Positions 42,000 to 51,552 of a stretch of DNA of 64,000 bases are shown here, one piece after another. How positions within the stretch are numbered: position 1 is the first letter of the stretch; each line of letters begins with the position of its first letter. This DNA comes from CAWCDJ01 sp963836015. GTDB taxonomy: Bacteria; Acidobacteriota; Terriglobia; Bryobacterales; Bryobacteraceae. The notes under the pieces are model-generated. The model ran no database searches, was not told where the DNA came from, and worked only from the letters and a program-made list of their open reading frames with translations. Where the stretch lies: NCBI GenBank assembly GCA_963836015.1, contig CAWIIF010000008.1, positions 310,001 to 374,000 on the forward strand, given 5' to 3'. The position numbers and the translations under genes are program-made.

Positions 42000-44900
42000 T
42001 CAGAAGCGGTAGGACGCGCCGAATTGCAGGATGCGGGGGGAGTAGAACATCGAACTGATGACGCCGAAGGTGGTGTCGTTGATGTTCTGGTCGCCTACCC
42101 AGAAAGTCGCGTGATTGAAAGCGTTGAAGGCATCCATGCGTAGCTCGAGATGCTGGCGCTCGGTGACGGCGATGGATTTCATCAGGCTCATATCCATGTT
42201 GAAGGTCCAGGGGCCGGAGAAGTAGCGGCGCTGCAATGTGCCAACCGAACCGGGACCGGGGTTGTAAAAGGCCTGGCCCTGGAAGGCAGGGTCGCCGTCG
42301 GCGTTCACGCCGCTGCCGTCGGCGGGGTTGATGGCGGAGGGCGCGACGATCATGGGGCCGTTCGCGGTCATCTGAAAACCCACGATGCTTTGGAGCTCCT
42401 GCTGAGTGAGGAACGTGGTGGCGGTGTTGTAGTAGGAGCGGGCTTCGCGGTTGAGGGTTCCCCTTCCCGAGAGAATCGAGAACGGCGCTCCGGATTGCCA
42501 GACCATGGTGCTGCCGAAGGTCCAGCCGCCCACGAAGCGATTGTTCTTGAAGAAGGGTAACTCCCAGTAGCCATCGGCCTTGATCATGTGATTGAGGTCG
42601 AAGTTGGCGCGGGAGCGCTCGAGGCCTGGGTTGTTGAAGTCGAGGAAGGCCTGGAAGCGGGTCTGGAGATCACCGTCGCCATCGCTCAGCACCTTGGAGA
42701 AGGTGTAGTTCGCTTCGACGCTCAAGCCGTGGCTCAGGCGGTGGCGCGCGGCCAACTGGAGCGAGTTGTAACTCGAGCTGGAGTAGTTCGTGAGCATGTC
42801 GGCGGCGATCGCATTGGGGTTGGCGAAGAAATTCACCGCTCCGTTCCATCCATTGGTCTGGTAGAGGGTAGCCAGCTCGCCGGCTTCGCCGGTCTGGATG
42901 TAGTTGCGGACGTCGCTGTCACTGAGGACCCCACCCTGATAGAGCAGAGGGAAGACGGTGAGGGGCTGGCTGCCGGGGACGCTCGCGTTGAAGCTGGGGT
43001 TGAAGCCGCGGCCGGCATTTTGCGCGAGAAAGGCATTGTTGCGGGCTCGCAGGAAATCGGCCAGGAAGCCGTTCTGCACGATCTGCACCTGGTTGAAGTC
43101 GAACGCGCGGTAGGCGCCCACGACGTGGTTGCCGACGTAGCGGGCTTCGAAGACGGTGCCTTTGAAATCATGCTGGATGCCAATGGAGTACTGCTGCACG
43201 TAGGGGCGGTGCAGGTTGGGATCGACCATCGCGAGGACATTGAAAGGATCGTTGGCGTAGTTCTCGGAAGTCTGAATGGGGACGTGATAACTGGGAACGG
43301 GAATGGGGGTGAGCCCGGTGGCCACGCGATCGGAGAGGCCGGTATCGGCGGAGGTGCCCTGGAGGCCGGCGTCGGCTTCGAGCATGTTTTCGGGCGCGAT
43401 CAGCTCCTGGTCGTTGACGTAGCTGATGGAGTAGCCGCCGCGGAGGGCGGTGCGGCCATCTCCGAAGACGTCCCAGGCGAAGCCGAGGTTGGGCGCGAAA
43501 TCTTTAAATGAGCGGTGATACCAACTGTTGGTGAAGTTGAGGGTGGCGTCGGAGAGCAGGGTCTGGGTAGCGCTGCCGGTAAGGACGGGCGCCAGCTCCA
43601 GCGAATCGCGCTCCGAAGCAACGCCGGGCAACTGCCAGCGCAGTCCGAGGGTGACGGTGAGGCGGGGCGCGATCTTCCATTTGTCTTGCGCGTAGAGGCT
43701 GTAATCGCCGAAGCGGAAGTGGCGGACGTAGGGCGCGCCGGGCACGAAGCCGGAGGTGCGGCTGTCGATGTTGAAGCTCTGCGTGTAGCCATCGTCATAG
43801 CCGCCCAGGGTGGCGAGCAGAGCGTTGGCGGTGGCGAGATCGGTGTTGCTGACGCCGGTAAGATTGCCGCGGGTGAGGGCGGGCTGGCCGGGGCCCATGG
43901 CGAGGCTGTAAGTGGGGACGGTGCCGGCGGCATCGTAAGAGCGCACGCGGACCTTCTGGCCATGGAATCCGAATTGAATATAGTGGCTGCCGCGCTGATA
44001 GGCGGCGTCGTCGGAGAGGGAGTAGGTGTTGGTGTTGCGGCCCTGCGGCATGAACTCGTTGACGGGGTCGGAGTAGAGGGTGCCGGTGAGGAGATAGGGC
44101 CCGAAATCCTGCGAGCTGAGGAAGTAGCCGTAAGTGAGGTTGAAGCCGGCGCGGACTTCGTTGGTGAGGCGGGCGCCGGGGGTCCAGCGCCAGGAGACGG
44201 CTACCAGGTTGGAGTGGGTAGGATTGTAGACCTTGGGGACGAGGGAGTAATCGTTCTCGGCATCGGGGCGGTCGGAGTTATCGCGGTTCCAGAGGTACGA
44301 GCCGCTGATGGCATGTTTGGTGGAGAGGTTGTAGTCGATCTTGCCGGTGACGTTGTCGCGGGTCTCGTTGTCGCGCTGGTTGAAGCGGTAGCCGCCGGTG
44401 TTGAGACCGTCGCCGACCAGCGAGGTGTTGATCGTCGTGGGCACCTGGTCGAGCAGCTTCTGCATGACGGGGTCGATGGCGGTGATGCCGCGGAGAGTCA
44501 GGAGGTTCACGCTGCGGGTGGTGCCGGCGGTGGTGTTGTAGGTGAAGATGCCGCTGCGGGCGGAGGGCGTGAGGACGGTGGCGGTGACGGGGGTCTCCTG
44601 GTGGTCGCGGACGGCTTCGTAGTTGGTGTAGAAGAAGAGCTTGTCTTTGAGGATGGGGCCGCCTATGGAGCCGCCCAACTGGTTCTGGTTGAGGAAGGGC
44701 GTGGGAATGTTGGACTGGTTGTTGAACCAGTCGTTGGCCGCGAAGGCGTTGTTGCGGTTGTACCAGATGCCCTCGCCGTGGAACTGGTTGGTGCCGGAGG
44801 GGGTGGAGAAGGCCGTTTCGGTGGCGCCGCCGAAGGAGGCGGCGTTGCCGTTCGACGACACCAGGGTCAACTGGCGGACCTGTCCGAGGAGGAGCTTGTT

Positions 44901-45506
44901 GGGCGTGTAGTCGAGGGCATTGTCGCGGATGTAGTTGTCCTGGATGTTGATGCCGTCGAGGGTGACGTCGGAATAGGAGGTCCGCAAGCCGTTGATGACG
45001 GTGTTGGAGTTGCCGTTGTAGACGACGCCGGGCTGGGTCTGGAGGACGGCAAGGGGGTCGCGGTCGAGGATGGGGAGGTTGCGGATCTGGTCGGTGCTGA
45101 TGGTGCCGGAGATCTCGGAGCTGGTGGTCTCGACGGCGCCGGTATCGGCGGTCACTTCGACTGTCGCGGTGACGGTGGGCAACTGGAGCTTGATGGCGGG
45201 AACGGAGATTTCGCGGGCGGCATCGACGGTGATGCCGCGGACCACGGCTTTGACGAAGCCTTTGGCATCGACGGCGAGGTCATAATCGGCGGGGCGAACG
45301 CCGATGAAGTGGAAGAGGCCGTCGGCGGAGGTTTTTACGGAAAGCAGGGGGCGCTTGCCGCCGGCGAGGTACAGATTGACGTCGGCGCCCGGAACGACGG
45401 CGCCGGAAGCATCGGCCACTGAACCCGTTACGCGCCCGGAAAACTGGGCATTTAACGGCAAAACCTGGAGAAGAGACAATAGCAGTACCCCACCGGGAAA
45501 CCTCAT
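42000..45506 (-). CDS. Oar-like TonB-dependent receptor with carboxypeptidase-regulatory domain
   Basis: The ATG at 45506 gives 1168 residues with a leader ending LPLNAQ. The N-terminal CarboxypepD-reg domain reads GRVTGSVADASGAVVPGADVNLYLAGG, then the plug region (ISGTISTDQIRNLPILDRDPLAVL) and a long beta-barrel rich in aromatic strands, ending SPRILQFGASYRF with the C-terminal Phe typical of outer-membrane barrels. It takes up large substrates or siderophores. A longer frame to 46376 is rejected because it overlaps two genes on the other strand. Confidence 0.88.
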   Translation of the reverse strand: MRFPGGVLLLSLLQVLPLNAQFSGRVTGSVADASGAVVPGADVNLYLAGGKRPLLSVKTSADGLFHFIGVRPADYDLAVDAKGFVKAVVRGITVDAAREISVPAIKLQLPTVTATVEVTADTGAVETTSSEISGTISTDQIRNLPILDRDPLAVLQTQPGVVYNGNSNTVINGLRTSYSDVTLDGINIQDNYIRDNALDYTPNKLLLGQVRQLTLVSSNGNAASFGGATETAFSTPSGTNQFHGEGIWYNRNNAFAANDWFNNQSNIPTPFLNQNQLGGSIGGPILKDKLFFYTNYEAVRDHQETPVTATVLTPSARSGIFTYNTTAGTTRSVNLLTLRGITAIDPVMQKLLDQVPTTINTSLVGDGLNTGGYRFNQRDNETRDNVTGKIDYNLSTKHAISGSYLWNRDNSDRPDAENDYSLVPKVYNPTHSNLVAVSWRWTPGARLTNEVRAGFNLTYGYFLSSQDFGPYLLTGTLYSDPVNEFMPQGRNTNTYSLSDDAAYQRGSHYIQFGFHGQKVRVRSYDAAGTVPTYSLAMGPGQPALTRGNLTGVSNTDLATANALLATLGGYDDGYTQSFNIDSRTSGFVPGAPYVRHFRFGDYSLYAQDKWKIAPRLTVTLGLRWQLPGVASERDSLELAPVLTGSATQTLLSDATLNFTNSWYHRSFKDFAPNLGFAWDVFGDGRTALRGGYSISYVNDQELIAPENMLEADAGLQGTSADTGLSDRVATGLTPIPVPSYHVPIQTSENYANDPFNVLAMVDPNLHRPYVQQYSIGIQHDFKGTVFEARYVGNHVVGAYRAFDFNQVQIVQNGFLADFLRARNNAFLAQNAGRGFNPSFNASVPGSQPLTVFPLLYQGGVLSDSDVRNYIQTGEAGELATLYQTNGWNGAVNFFANPNAIAADMLTNYSSSSYNSLQLAARHRLSHGLSVEANYTFSKVLSDGDGDLQTRFQAFLDFNNPGLERSRANFDLNHMIKADGYWELPFFKNNRFVGGWTFGSTMVWQSGAPFSILSGRGTLNREARSYYNTATTFLTQQELQSIVGFQMTANGPMIVAPSAINPADGSGVNADGDPAFQGQAFYNPGPGSVGTLQRRYFSGPWTFNMDMSLMKSIAVTERQHLELRMDAFNAFNHATFWVGDQNINDTTFGVISSMFYSPRILQFGASYRF

Positions 45507-45602
45507 GATCTTTATTGAACCCCAAAAATAGACGCGCGACGCGGCCATTTGGTGTCCGGGGGGGTGGACGACGCCGGGGCGGCGCGCGTAAGATTGTGGG
45601 CT

Positions 45603-46082
45603 ATGACGGACGAACGGGTCGAGATGCTGCGGCACACCGTGGCGACCCTGGCCTACCGGGGAGGCAAGGCTCTGCGGGGAGCGCCGGCCGATTTCGCGGG
45701 ATACCGGGCGGGGCCGGGGACGCGGACTCCCGGAGAGATTCTGGCGCACATCGGCGACCTGCTGGATTGGGCGCTGGGGCTGGCGGAAGGGCGGCACGAG
45801 TGGCGTACCGCGCCGGTGGTGGGCTGGGAGCAAGGGAGCGCACGGTTCTTCGCGGCGCTGGAGGCGTTGGATCGAAGACTGTCGGGGGGAGCGGCGCCGG
45901 GGTTTCCGGTGGAGCAGATCTTCCAGGGACCGGTGGCCGATGCGCTGACGCATGTCGGACAGATCTCGATGCTCCGGCGGATGGCCGGAGCGCCAGTGAA
46001 AGCTGAAAACTATTTCCGCGCGAAGATCGCGGCGGGAAGAGTGGGGGCGGACCAGGCGGCGGCGGTGGTGGAGTTCGAGTAA
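45603..46082 (+). CDS. DinB-like / maleylpyruvate-isomerase-type protein
   Basis: The 159-residue four-helix-type protein contains TPGEILAHIGDLLDWALGLAEG, with a conserved His that could serve a metal site, and ADALTHVGQISMLRRMAG with a second His. These two His-containing helices are the DinB fold's metal ligands. The thiol-dependent or metal-dependent activity is unknown. It lies divergent from the TonB receptor (96 bp between starts). Confidence 0.75.
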   Translation: MTDERVEMLRHTVATLAYRGGKALRGAPADFAGYRAGPGTRTPGEILAHIGDLLDWALGLAEGRHEWRTAPVVGWEQGSARFFAALEALDRRLSGGAAPGFPVEQIFQGPVADALTHVGQISMLRRMAGAPVKAENYFRAKIAAGRVGADQAAAVVEFE

Positions 46083-46084
46083 GG

Positions 46085-46113
46085 GGCCCGCTCCCTGACG
46101 GTCGCGGCTCTGT
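46085..46113 (+). repeat. 29 bp dispersed repeat, copy 1
   Basis: It starts GGCCCGCTCCCTGACG and differs from 58473-58501 at two positions. On the minus strand it reads in one frame as EPRPSGSG, a peptide often mis-annotated in Acidobacteria and Planctomycetes. It lies between the DinB and NTF2-like genes. Confidence 0.65.
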
Positions 46114-46133
46114 GCGAAAAGGAGTGCCAAACG

Positions 46134-46616
46134 ATGAACACGAAGATTGCGATTCTGGCGGGGGTGCTCGCGCTGGCGGCGGGGTGCTCCCAGGCTCCGG
46201 CGCCGTTGCCGCCGGATAACCGCGCGGCGGACGAGCAGGCGGTGAAGGATATGGAAACGGCCTGGGCCAAAGCCGGGGAGGCGAAAGACGCGGACGCATT
46301 CACGGGGTTCTACGCGGACGACGCAGTGGTGATGGTGAGCGGCGCGCCGGTCATGTCGGGCAAGGAGAACATTCACACGGCGTTAAGAGCGATGTTCGCG
46401 GATCCGAATTACGCGCTGTCGTTCCAGGCGACGAGAGTGAGCGCTTCGAAAGGCGGCGACCTGGTGTATTCGGTTGGGACGTACCGGGAGACCGTGACCA
46501 ATCCGAAAACCAAGAAGGCGGAGACCGGAACCGGGAACTATATGACGGTCTACCGGAAGCAGGCGGATGGGAGCTGGAAAGCCGTGGCGGATATGCTGAC
46601 CACGGATAAGACGTGA
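46134..46616 (+). CDS. NTF2-like (SnoaL/DUF4440) lipoprotein
   Basis: The 160-residue protein has a lipobox (ALAAGC, Cys at about 18). The fold follows: DMETAWAKAGEAKDADAFTGFYADDAVVM, SGKENIHTALRAMFADPNYALSF and DLVYSVGTYRETV, ending YMTVYRKQADGSWKAVADM. This is typical of small extracytoplasmic ketosteroid-isomerase-like domains, often without known substrate. Confidence 0.85.
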   Translation: MNTKIAILAGVLALAAGCSQAPAPLPPDNRAADEQAVKDMETAWAKAGEAKDADAFTGFYADDAVVMVSGAPVMSGKENIHTALRAMFADPNYALSFQATRVSASKGGDLVYSVGTYRETVTNPKTKKAETGTGNYMTVYRKQADGSWKAVADMLTTDKT

Positions 46617-46635
46617 GCCAACTCGTGCCGGTCGA

Positions 46636-49338
46636 TCATTCGCACCGCAGGGCGACTACCGGATCGACGGCGGTGGCGCGGCGCGCGGGGATGTAACACG
46701 CCAGGAGTGCGATCGCTCCGAGGAGCAGCGCGACCGCGGCCAGGGTCGCCGGGTCGGCGGGACGGACGCCGTAGAGCATGCCGGCCATGAACCGGGTGAG
46801 CGCGGCGGCGGCCAGCAGGCCGGCCGTCATTCCGATCCCGGCCAACCTCATTCCCTGGCGCAGGACCAGCCAGACAATCTCGCGGCGCGACGACCCGAGG
46901 GCGGCGCGGATGCCGAGCTCATGCGTGCGCCGCGTGACGGCGTAAGACATCACGCCATAGATTCCGACGGCTGCGAGGAGGAGAGCGACGGCCGCGAAGA
47001 TCGTAAGCACGAGCAGGGTGAAGCGCCGCTCGGCGAGCGAATCGGAGATGATCTGCAGCATAGTCCGGACCCGATAGATGGGCTGATCGAGCGTAGGGCC
47101 GGCCACCTGCGCGCGCACGGCGGAGACCAGGCTCAGGGGATCGGGCTCGGTCCGCACGACGAGCGTGGGGCCGGCCACGGCCTCGGACATGAACGGGTCG
47201 GGCACCTGCAGGAAGGGAAAATAGATCTGGTCGCGAACCTTGGCGAAGTCGTCGGAATCCAGTCCCCAATGTTTGACGTGCCCGACCACCCCGACGACCT
47301 GGACTGGCCCGATTACGATCAGATTGAGCTGCTTGCCGATGGGATCCTGTCCGGGAAAGACATGCCGGGCCATGACGTCATCGATCACGACCTTGGGCGG
47401 CGAAGCGAGGTCGTCGCGGCCTGTGAAGAACCGCCCGCGCAACAGGGGAAACTGCAACGCGCCGAGGTAGCCTGGGGTGACGATGTAAAACATCGCGGAG
47501 GTCATACGGTCGGGAGGAGGCTGCGGACCGCTGCCGGTCCAGAACGGAATCTCGCTGTCGCTGTCACTGAGGGGGACGACCGAGGTGATGCCGGCGGAGC
47601 GAACGCCGGGGATCGCCGCCACGCGATCGAGAAGTTGGCGGTAGGCGAGCCGGATGCCGGCGGGGCTGGACATAACGTTAGGAGACAGCGCGACCTGGGC
47701 CGTGAGGATTCCGCGTGTATTGAAGCCGGGGTCGACCTGCAACAGCCTCCAGACGCTCTGCATCATGAGTCCCGCGCCGGCAAGCAGGATGACGGCCAAG
47801 CCGACTTCGACGGCCACGAAGATTCCCTCCGCGCGGTGGCGCCCGCCGCCGGCGCCGCGTGTGCCTTCCTTCAGAGACTCCTGCGGGCTTGCATTCGCGC
47901 CGTGGAAGGCGGGCGCGAGGCCGAACAGGATACCGGTCGCGACCGAGACGGCGAGCGTGAAGAGGAGGACGTACGGATCGATCGCGATCTCCGCGGAGCG
48001 GGGCAGGCTGCCAGGGGCCGCGGCCAGTATCAGCGGGATTCCCCAGCGGGCGAGGACCAGGCCGAGCGCGGCGCCTCCCATGGAGAGCAGGACGCTTTCG
48101 GTCAGCAACTGGCGCATGACGCGTGCGCGCACGGCGCCAAGCGCGGACCGGATGGCAAACTCGCGCTTGCGGGCCGTCGAGCGCGCCAGCAGAAGATTGG
48201 CGACGTTGGCGCAGGCGATAATCAGCACGAAGCCGACGGCGCCGAGCAGCAGGAAGAGCGTGGGGCGGATCCGACCAACGACGTCGTCCTTCATGCGGAC
48301 CAGATTCACGCCATGGCTGCGATTCGAGGAGGGGTACTGAATGGCAAGCGCGCGGGCAATGGAAGAGAGCTCCGACTGCGCGGCTTCCATCGTGACGCCC
48401 TGCCTGAGGCGGCCCACCACGCGCAGACCGGGATGGGTCTCGCGGGTGTGCAGCTCAACGGAGTTCCAGTGCTCGATGGGAAGGTAGACCCGAATATTCC
48501 CGTCGAGACGGAAATCCGCCGGCAGGACACCGACCACCGTGCAGCTCGCGGCGTTGAGCGTGAGGGCCTTGCCTACGATATTCGGAGCGCCTCCGAAGCG
48601 CTCCTTCCAGAAGGCATTGCCGAGCACCACGGTGCAACCGCCGCCCTGACGGTCCTCTTCTGGCAAAAAACTGCGTCCGAGCGCGGCGGGCACGCCGAGA
48701 GCCGGAAAGAGGCTTGCGGAAACCCATGCGCCGGAGAGCTGCTCGGGCTGGCCGTTGCCAGTGAAGTTGAAGTCGTCGGTGCGGTACGCGCCTATCTCCG
48801 AGAAGGACCGGCTTTCACGGCGCCAATCGAGGTAATTCGGATAGGCGACCGAGGAGCGGCTGAACTCCGCGGAGGTTTCATAGACCTGGAGCAGCCGGCC
48901 GGGATCGGGGTACGGCAACGGGCGAAGCAGAACGCTGTTCACCACGGTGAAGATCGCGGTGTTCGCCCCGATGCCGAGGGCCAGGGCCAGCATGGCGACG
49001 GCCGTAAACGCGGGCGATTTCCGCAGGGTGCGGAAGCCGTAGCGGAGGTCCTGGCCGAGGCCGGAGAGCAGACGCCCTTTGCCTCTCGCGCCCAGCACGA
49101 CCGGCTCGGGAGCGTCGACCCGTTCGACCGCTCGCAATTCCGCGGCCAGCACTTGCCGGCCGCTGACATCTTCCAGGGCGATGCGGCGGGCTTCGGACTC
49201 CGAAGAGCCGCAGCTACGAAGCTCCCGGTAGCGATCCTCGGCGTGCTGTACCAGTTCTTCGACGATCTCCGCCTCCCGGGCAGGAGCGAGGTTCAAGCCT
49301 GCCAGTTGTTTGCGAATCTCATTAGTCCAGTCAGGCAT
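46636..49338 (-). CDS. ADOP-family FtsX/MacB-type permease (copy 3, with prefix domain)
   Basis: The 900-residue chain has an N-terminal prefix of about 90 residues (PDWTNEIRKQLAGLNLAPAREAEIVEELVQHAEDRYREL, EARRIALEDV). The two-module permease core follows from FTAVAMLALALGIGANTAIF, with LLGAVGFVLIIACANVANLLLA and the C-terminal CYIPARRATAVDPVVALRCE. The prefix is absent from copies 1 and 2. Its start overlaps the PadR gene's 3' end by 8 bp, showing coupling. The transported substrate and ATPase partner are unknown. Confidence 0.88.
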   Translation of the reverse strand: MPDWTNEIRKQLAGLNLAPAREAEIVEELVQHAEDRYRELRSCGSSESEARRIALEDVSGRQVLAAELRAVERVDAPEPVVLGARGKGRLLSGLGQDLRYGFRTLRKSPAFTAVAMLALALGIGANTAIFTVVNSVLLRPLPYPDPGRLLQVYETSAEFSRSSVAYPNYLDWRRESRSFSEIGAYRTDDFNFTGNGQPEQLSGAWVSASLFPALGVPAALGRSFLPEEDRQGGGCTVVLGNAFWKERFGGAPNIVGKALTLNAASCTVVGVLPADFRLDGNIRVYLPIEHWNSVELHTRETHPGLRVVGRLRQGVTMEAAQSELSSIARALAIQYPSSNRSHGVNLVRMKDDVVGRIRPTLFLLLGAVGFVLIIACANVANLLLARSTARKREFAIRSALGAVRARVMRQLLTESVLLSMGGAALGLVLARWGIPLILAAAPGSLPRSAEIAIDPYVLLFTLAVSVATGILFGLAPAFHGANASPQESLKEGTRGAGGGRHRAEGIFVAVEVGLAVILLAGAGLMMQSVWRLLQVDPGFNTRGILTAQVALSPNVMSSPAGIRLAYRQLLDRVAAIPGVRSAGITSVVPLSDSDSEIPFWTGSGPQPPPDRMTSAMFYIVTPGYLGALQFPLLRGRFFTGRDDLASPPKVVIDDVMARHVFPGQDPIGKQLNLIVIGPVQVVGVVGHVKHWGLDSDDFAKVRDQIYFPFLQVPDPFMSEAVAGPTLVVRTEPDPLSLVSAVRAQVAGPTLDQPIYRVRTMLQIISDSLAERRFTLLVLTIFAAVALLLAAVGIYGVMSYAVTRRTHELGIRAALGSSRREIVWLVLRQGMRLAGIGMTAGLLAAAALTRFMAGMLYGVRPADPATLAAVALLLGAIALLACYIPARRATAVDPVVALRCE

Positions 49339-49675
49339 TTTCGACTCCGGTGATCCGGTTGATGGCCTCGACGAACGTCTGCCAGCCCTGCCGCTGGGAG
49401 GCCAGGATTTTTGCGCCCTGAGCGGTCAGCCGGTAATAGCGCCGGCGGCGCTGCCCGCTCTTTTCGACCCACCGGCCCTGAATCCAGCCGCGCTTTTCCA
49501 GGCGATAGAGCAGCGGGTAGAGGGATGCCGCGTGAAAGGTGAGCGCGCCCTGCGACCGCTGTTCGATCAGCTTGCTGATTTCATAGCCGTGGCGGGGCAA
49601 GGCCTCGAGCAGGGAGAGGATGAGGAGCTCGGCGCTGCCCTTTTTCCACTCGCGATCGATGGATTGGTCTTCCAT
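49331..49675 (-). CDS. PadR-family transcriptional regulator
   Basis: The start at ATG 49675 (MEDQSIDREWKKGS) gives 114 residues; a GTG at 49690 adds five. The winged helix shows KGSAELLILSLLEALPRHGYEISKLIEQRS, ASLYPLLYRLEKRGWIQGRWVE and RRRYYRLTAQGAKIL. PadR proteins in Acidobacteria often precede ADOP permeases; here the coupling (8 bp overlap) implies it controls ADOP-3 and itself. The inducer is unknown. Confidence 0.9.
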   Translation of the reverse strand: MEDQSIDREWKKGSAELLILSLLEALPRHGYEISKLIEQRSQGALTFHAASLYPLLYRLEKRGWIQGRWVEKSGQRRRRYYRLTAQGAKILASQRQGWQTFVEAINRITGVENA

Positions 49676-49855
49676 ATATCGTACTGCCACATATTACGAC
49701 CGAATGAAACGCACGTCAAGGGGGGCGGACAGGCCGGCTACCTTCCGGGGGCCTTGGGCGCCATGCCGGCGTACCCACAGTCCCGTTGTCACCGGCCGAT
49801 CTAGGTGATATTGTCAAATCCGGACTCCTTTGTCCGGAAAGCGAGGATCTCGCGG

Positions 49856-50686
49856 ATGAACCGCTACCTACCATTCTTCTGTTCCCTCGTCATCGCACTT
49901 GCCGCAGGGATCGGATGCGGCGGCAAGCCTCCAGTCAAGAAGGCCGCGCCAGATAAAATCCAGGGGAAGGCTCAGGTTTTGATCGAATCCGGCGGCGCGA
50001 TGGATGCCGCTCTGAACGCGGGAAGCTCCTCTTCCGTGTACATTTGGGAAGGCGTGCGCCGCTACCGCCTGTTTTTCAAGACGCCCGTCGAGGTGACTCA
50101 CGGGGATGAGTACATAGTCGAGGGCGTGTACGCGCAAAGAGTCATTGACGAGATCGGCGACCCCGATCAGGGGAAGAGCGGGTACCCTCTGCTATCCAGT
50201 TGCCGGCGTGTCATGACGATGGCCTGGGACAACCTGCCTATGGATGCCATCGATCTGAACGCCCAGGCGTTGCGCATCCGGGTGAACCGATATCCCGCCA
50301 GGTCCGTATTCCTCGTGACGCGGATACAGCCAGTCAAATCGACGGAAGGCGGAGCCGATTCCGCGGCAGCGAAGAAGGACGGCCAGGCCAAGGAGAAGGA
50401 AGTCCCCGAAGTGTCGGTACCAGCGGCGAAACAGCGCGCTTTGTTGATCGGCTCTCCACCGGTTCAAACCGCCCCGCTGTGGGAGCCCACGGCGGAAACG
50501 GCAACCTGCGCGGTAACCATCGGCCCGGACGGGAACGTCGCTGAACTCGGAACCGGCAAACAGTTGTGCGAGTTTGTCGATTGGTCCAAGTATCATTATC
50601 AGCCGCCGGTCCATGCCGGCCACCCCGTCAAAGTCAGCACCGAGGTTGAAGTCCGCTTCGAACCGCGAAAGGCAGCGACGTTGTGA
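49856..50686 (+). CDS. Lipoprotein with C-terminal TonB-like domain
   Basis: The ATG at 49856 (MNRYLPFFCSLVIALAAGIG, behind GAGG) gives 276 residues with a lipobox at about Cys22. The middle includes FKTPVEVTHGDEYIVEGVYAQRV and a Lys/Glu-rich stretch. The end, CAVTIGPDGNVAELGTGKQ, WSKYHYQPPVHAGHPVKVSTEVEVRFEP, resembles the TonB C-terminal fold. Without an inner-membrane anchor, an energy-coupling role is unlikely, so a structural use of the domain is inferred. Confidence 0.7.
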   Translation: MNRYLPFFCSLVIALAAGIGCGGKPPVKKAAPDKIQGKAQVLIESGGAMDAALNAGSSSSVYIWEGVRRYRLFFKTPVEVTHGDEYIVEGVYAQRVIDEIGDPDQGKSGYPLLSSCRRVMTMAWDNLPMDAIDLNAQALRIRVNRYPARSVFLVTRIQPVKSTEGGADSAAAKKDGQAKEKEVPEVSVPAAKQRALLIGSPPVQTAPLWEPTAETATCAVTIGPDGNVAELGTGKQLCEFVDWSKYHYQPPVHAGHPVKVSTEVEVRFEPRKAATL

Positions 50687-50785
50687 CGACTCCTTGAACA
50701 CTGTTCCGGACTCACTTCCACGCTGCCGACGGTGGCGCGGCAAGATGACGTTTTTCCGCTGAGCCTGTGTTCCGGTCGGACCGGG

Positions 50786-51496
50786 TCACTGCTCAAGCGA
50801 AGCTCTGACGTCCGACAGTCGCAGATTAGCGAAGTACGCTTCAGTTCCGACTCCGATCCACAATGCCAAGGCGCCCTGGCTGTCGCCGAGTTTAAGATCG
50901 TTCACCACCAGTACCGGCTGCGGGGCACCGTTCACGTACAGTCGCGCCTTCGCGCCGTTGACTTCGACCTTGATCTTCGTCCACTCGCCGGGAACGAGGT
51001 CCACATATGACTCGTACTGTCCGGGCGCCTCCGTGCGCAGCCGGTTCCATTCGTAGTCCGGGAACGAGATGTACTGCGCCGAGTGATTGCGCCGCAACTG
51101 GTCGTCGGCGCGGCCGTTGGTGGGGCGGAGATAGAAGCATTCGTACTTCGATGCATCGTTGAATACACGGAACGCCACGCCCACGAACCCGCGGGCATCA
51201 CCGGGCGCTCCGGCTCCGGGCTTGCCGGCGACCTCGACCTCGATGATGCCGTTGTGGAACGCGGCGACGGGAAGCACCACGATCCCGCCGCCCGAGGCTG
51301 TCTTGACGGCTGACGCCGGGTCCGGCACCACGCGGACCGCTTTGCGCCCCTGATAGGTCGCCGCTTCCACGGTGACACCGTGAGGCTGCAATCCTTTTGT
51401 CGAATCCAGCGCGAAGGTTTGCGCTGCCGAACGGCAGGGCGTCAGCAGGGTAGCAGCCAATCCGGCCGCTACGGTGGCAAGTTGAACGCTACGCAT
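50786..51496 (-). CDS. Exported concanavalin/LamG-like domain protein
   Basis: The chosen start ATG at 51496 (MRSVQLATVAAGLAATLLTPCRS) gives 236 residues with a Sec leader. A single beta-sandwich domain follows: VTVEAATYQGRKAVRV, FHNGIIEVEVAGK, ARGFVGVAFRVFND, PGEWTKIKVEVNGAKARLYVNG and ALWIGVGTEAYFANLRL. This is a carbohydrate-binding-like fold without visible catalytic residues. A longer frame to 51658 is less likely because it lacks a leader at its start. Confidence 0.75.
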   Translation of the reverse strand: MRSVQLATVAAGLAATLLTPCRSAAQTFALDSTKGLQPHGVTVEAATYQGRKAVRVVPDPASAVKTASGGGIVVLPVAAFHNGIIEVEVAGKPGAGAPGDARGFVGVAFRVFNDASKYECFYLRPTNGRADDQLRRNHSAQYISFPDYEWNRLRTEAPGQYESYVDLVPGEWTKIKVEVNGAKARLYVNGAPQPVLVVNDLKLGDSQGALALWIGVGTEAYFANLRLSDVRASLEQ

Positions 51497-51552
51497 TGTC
51501 AGCAATGATACTCCGTTTGCACTCGCGGCATTAAGGTGGGCGTTCATGACGG

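Noticed and set aside
43515..45422. Long plus-strand open frame opposite the TonB receptor
   Set aside because: Low-complexity Gly/Val/Glu sequence caused by the receptor's codon use on the other strand.
45507..46376. N-terminal extension of the TonB-receptor frame
   Set aside because: It overlaps the DinB and NTF2-like genes on the opposite strand; a leader with LPLNAQ starts at 45506.
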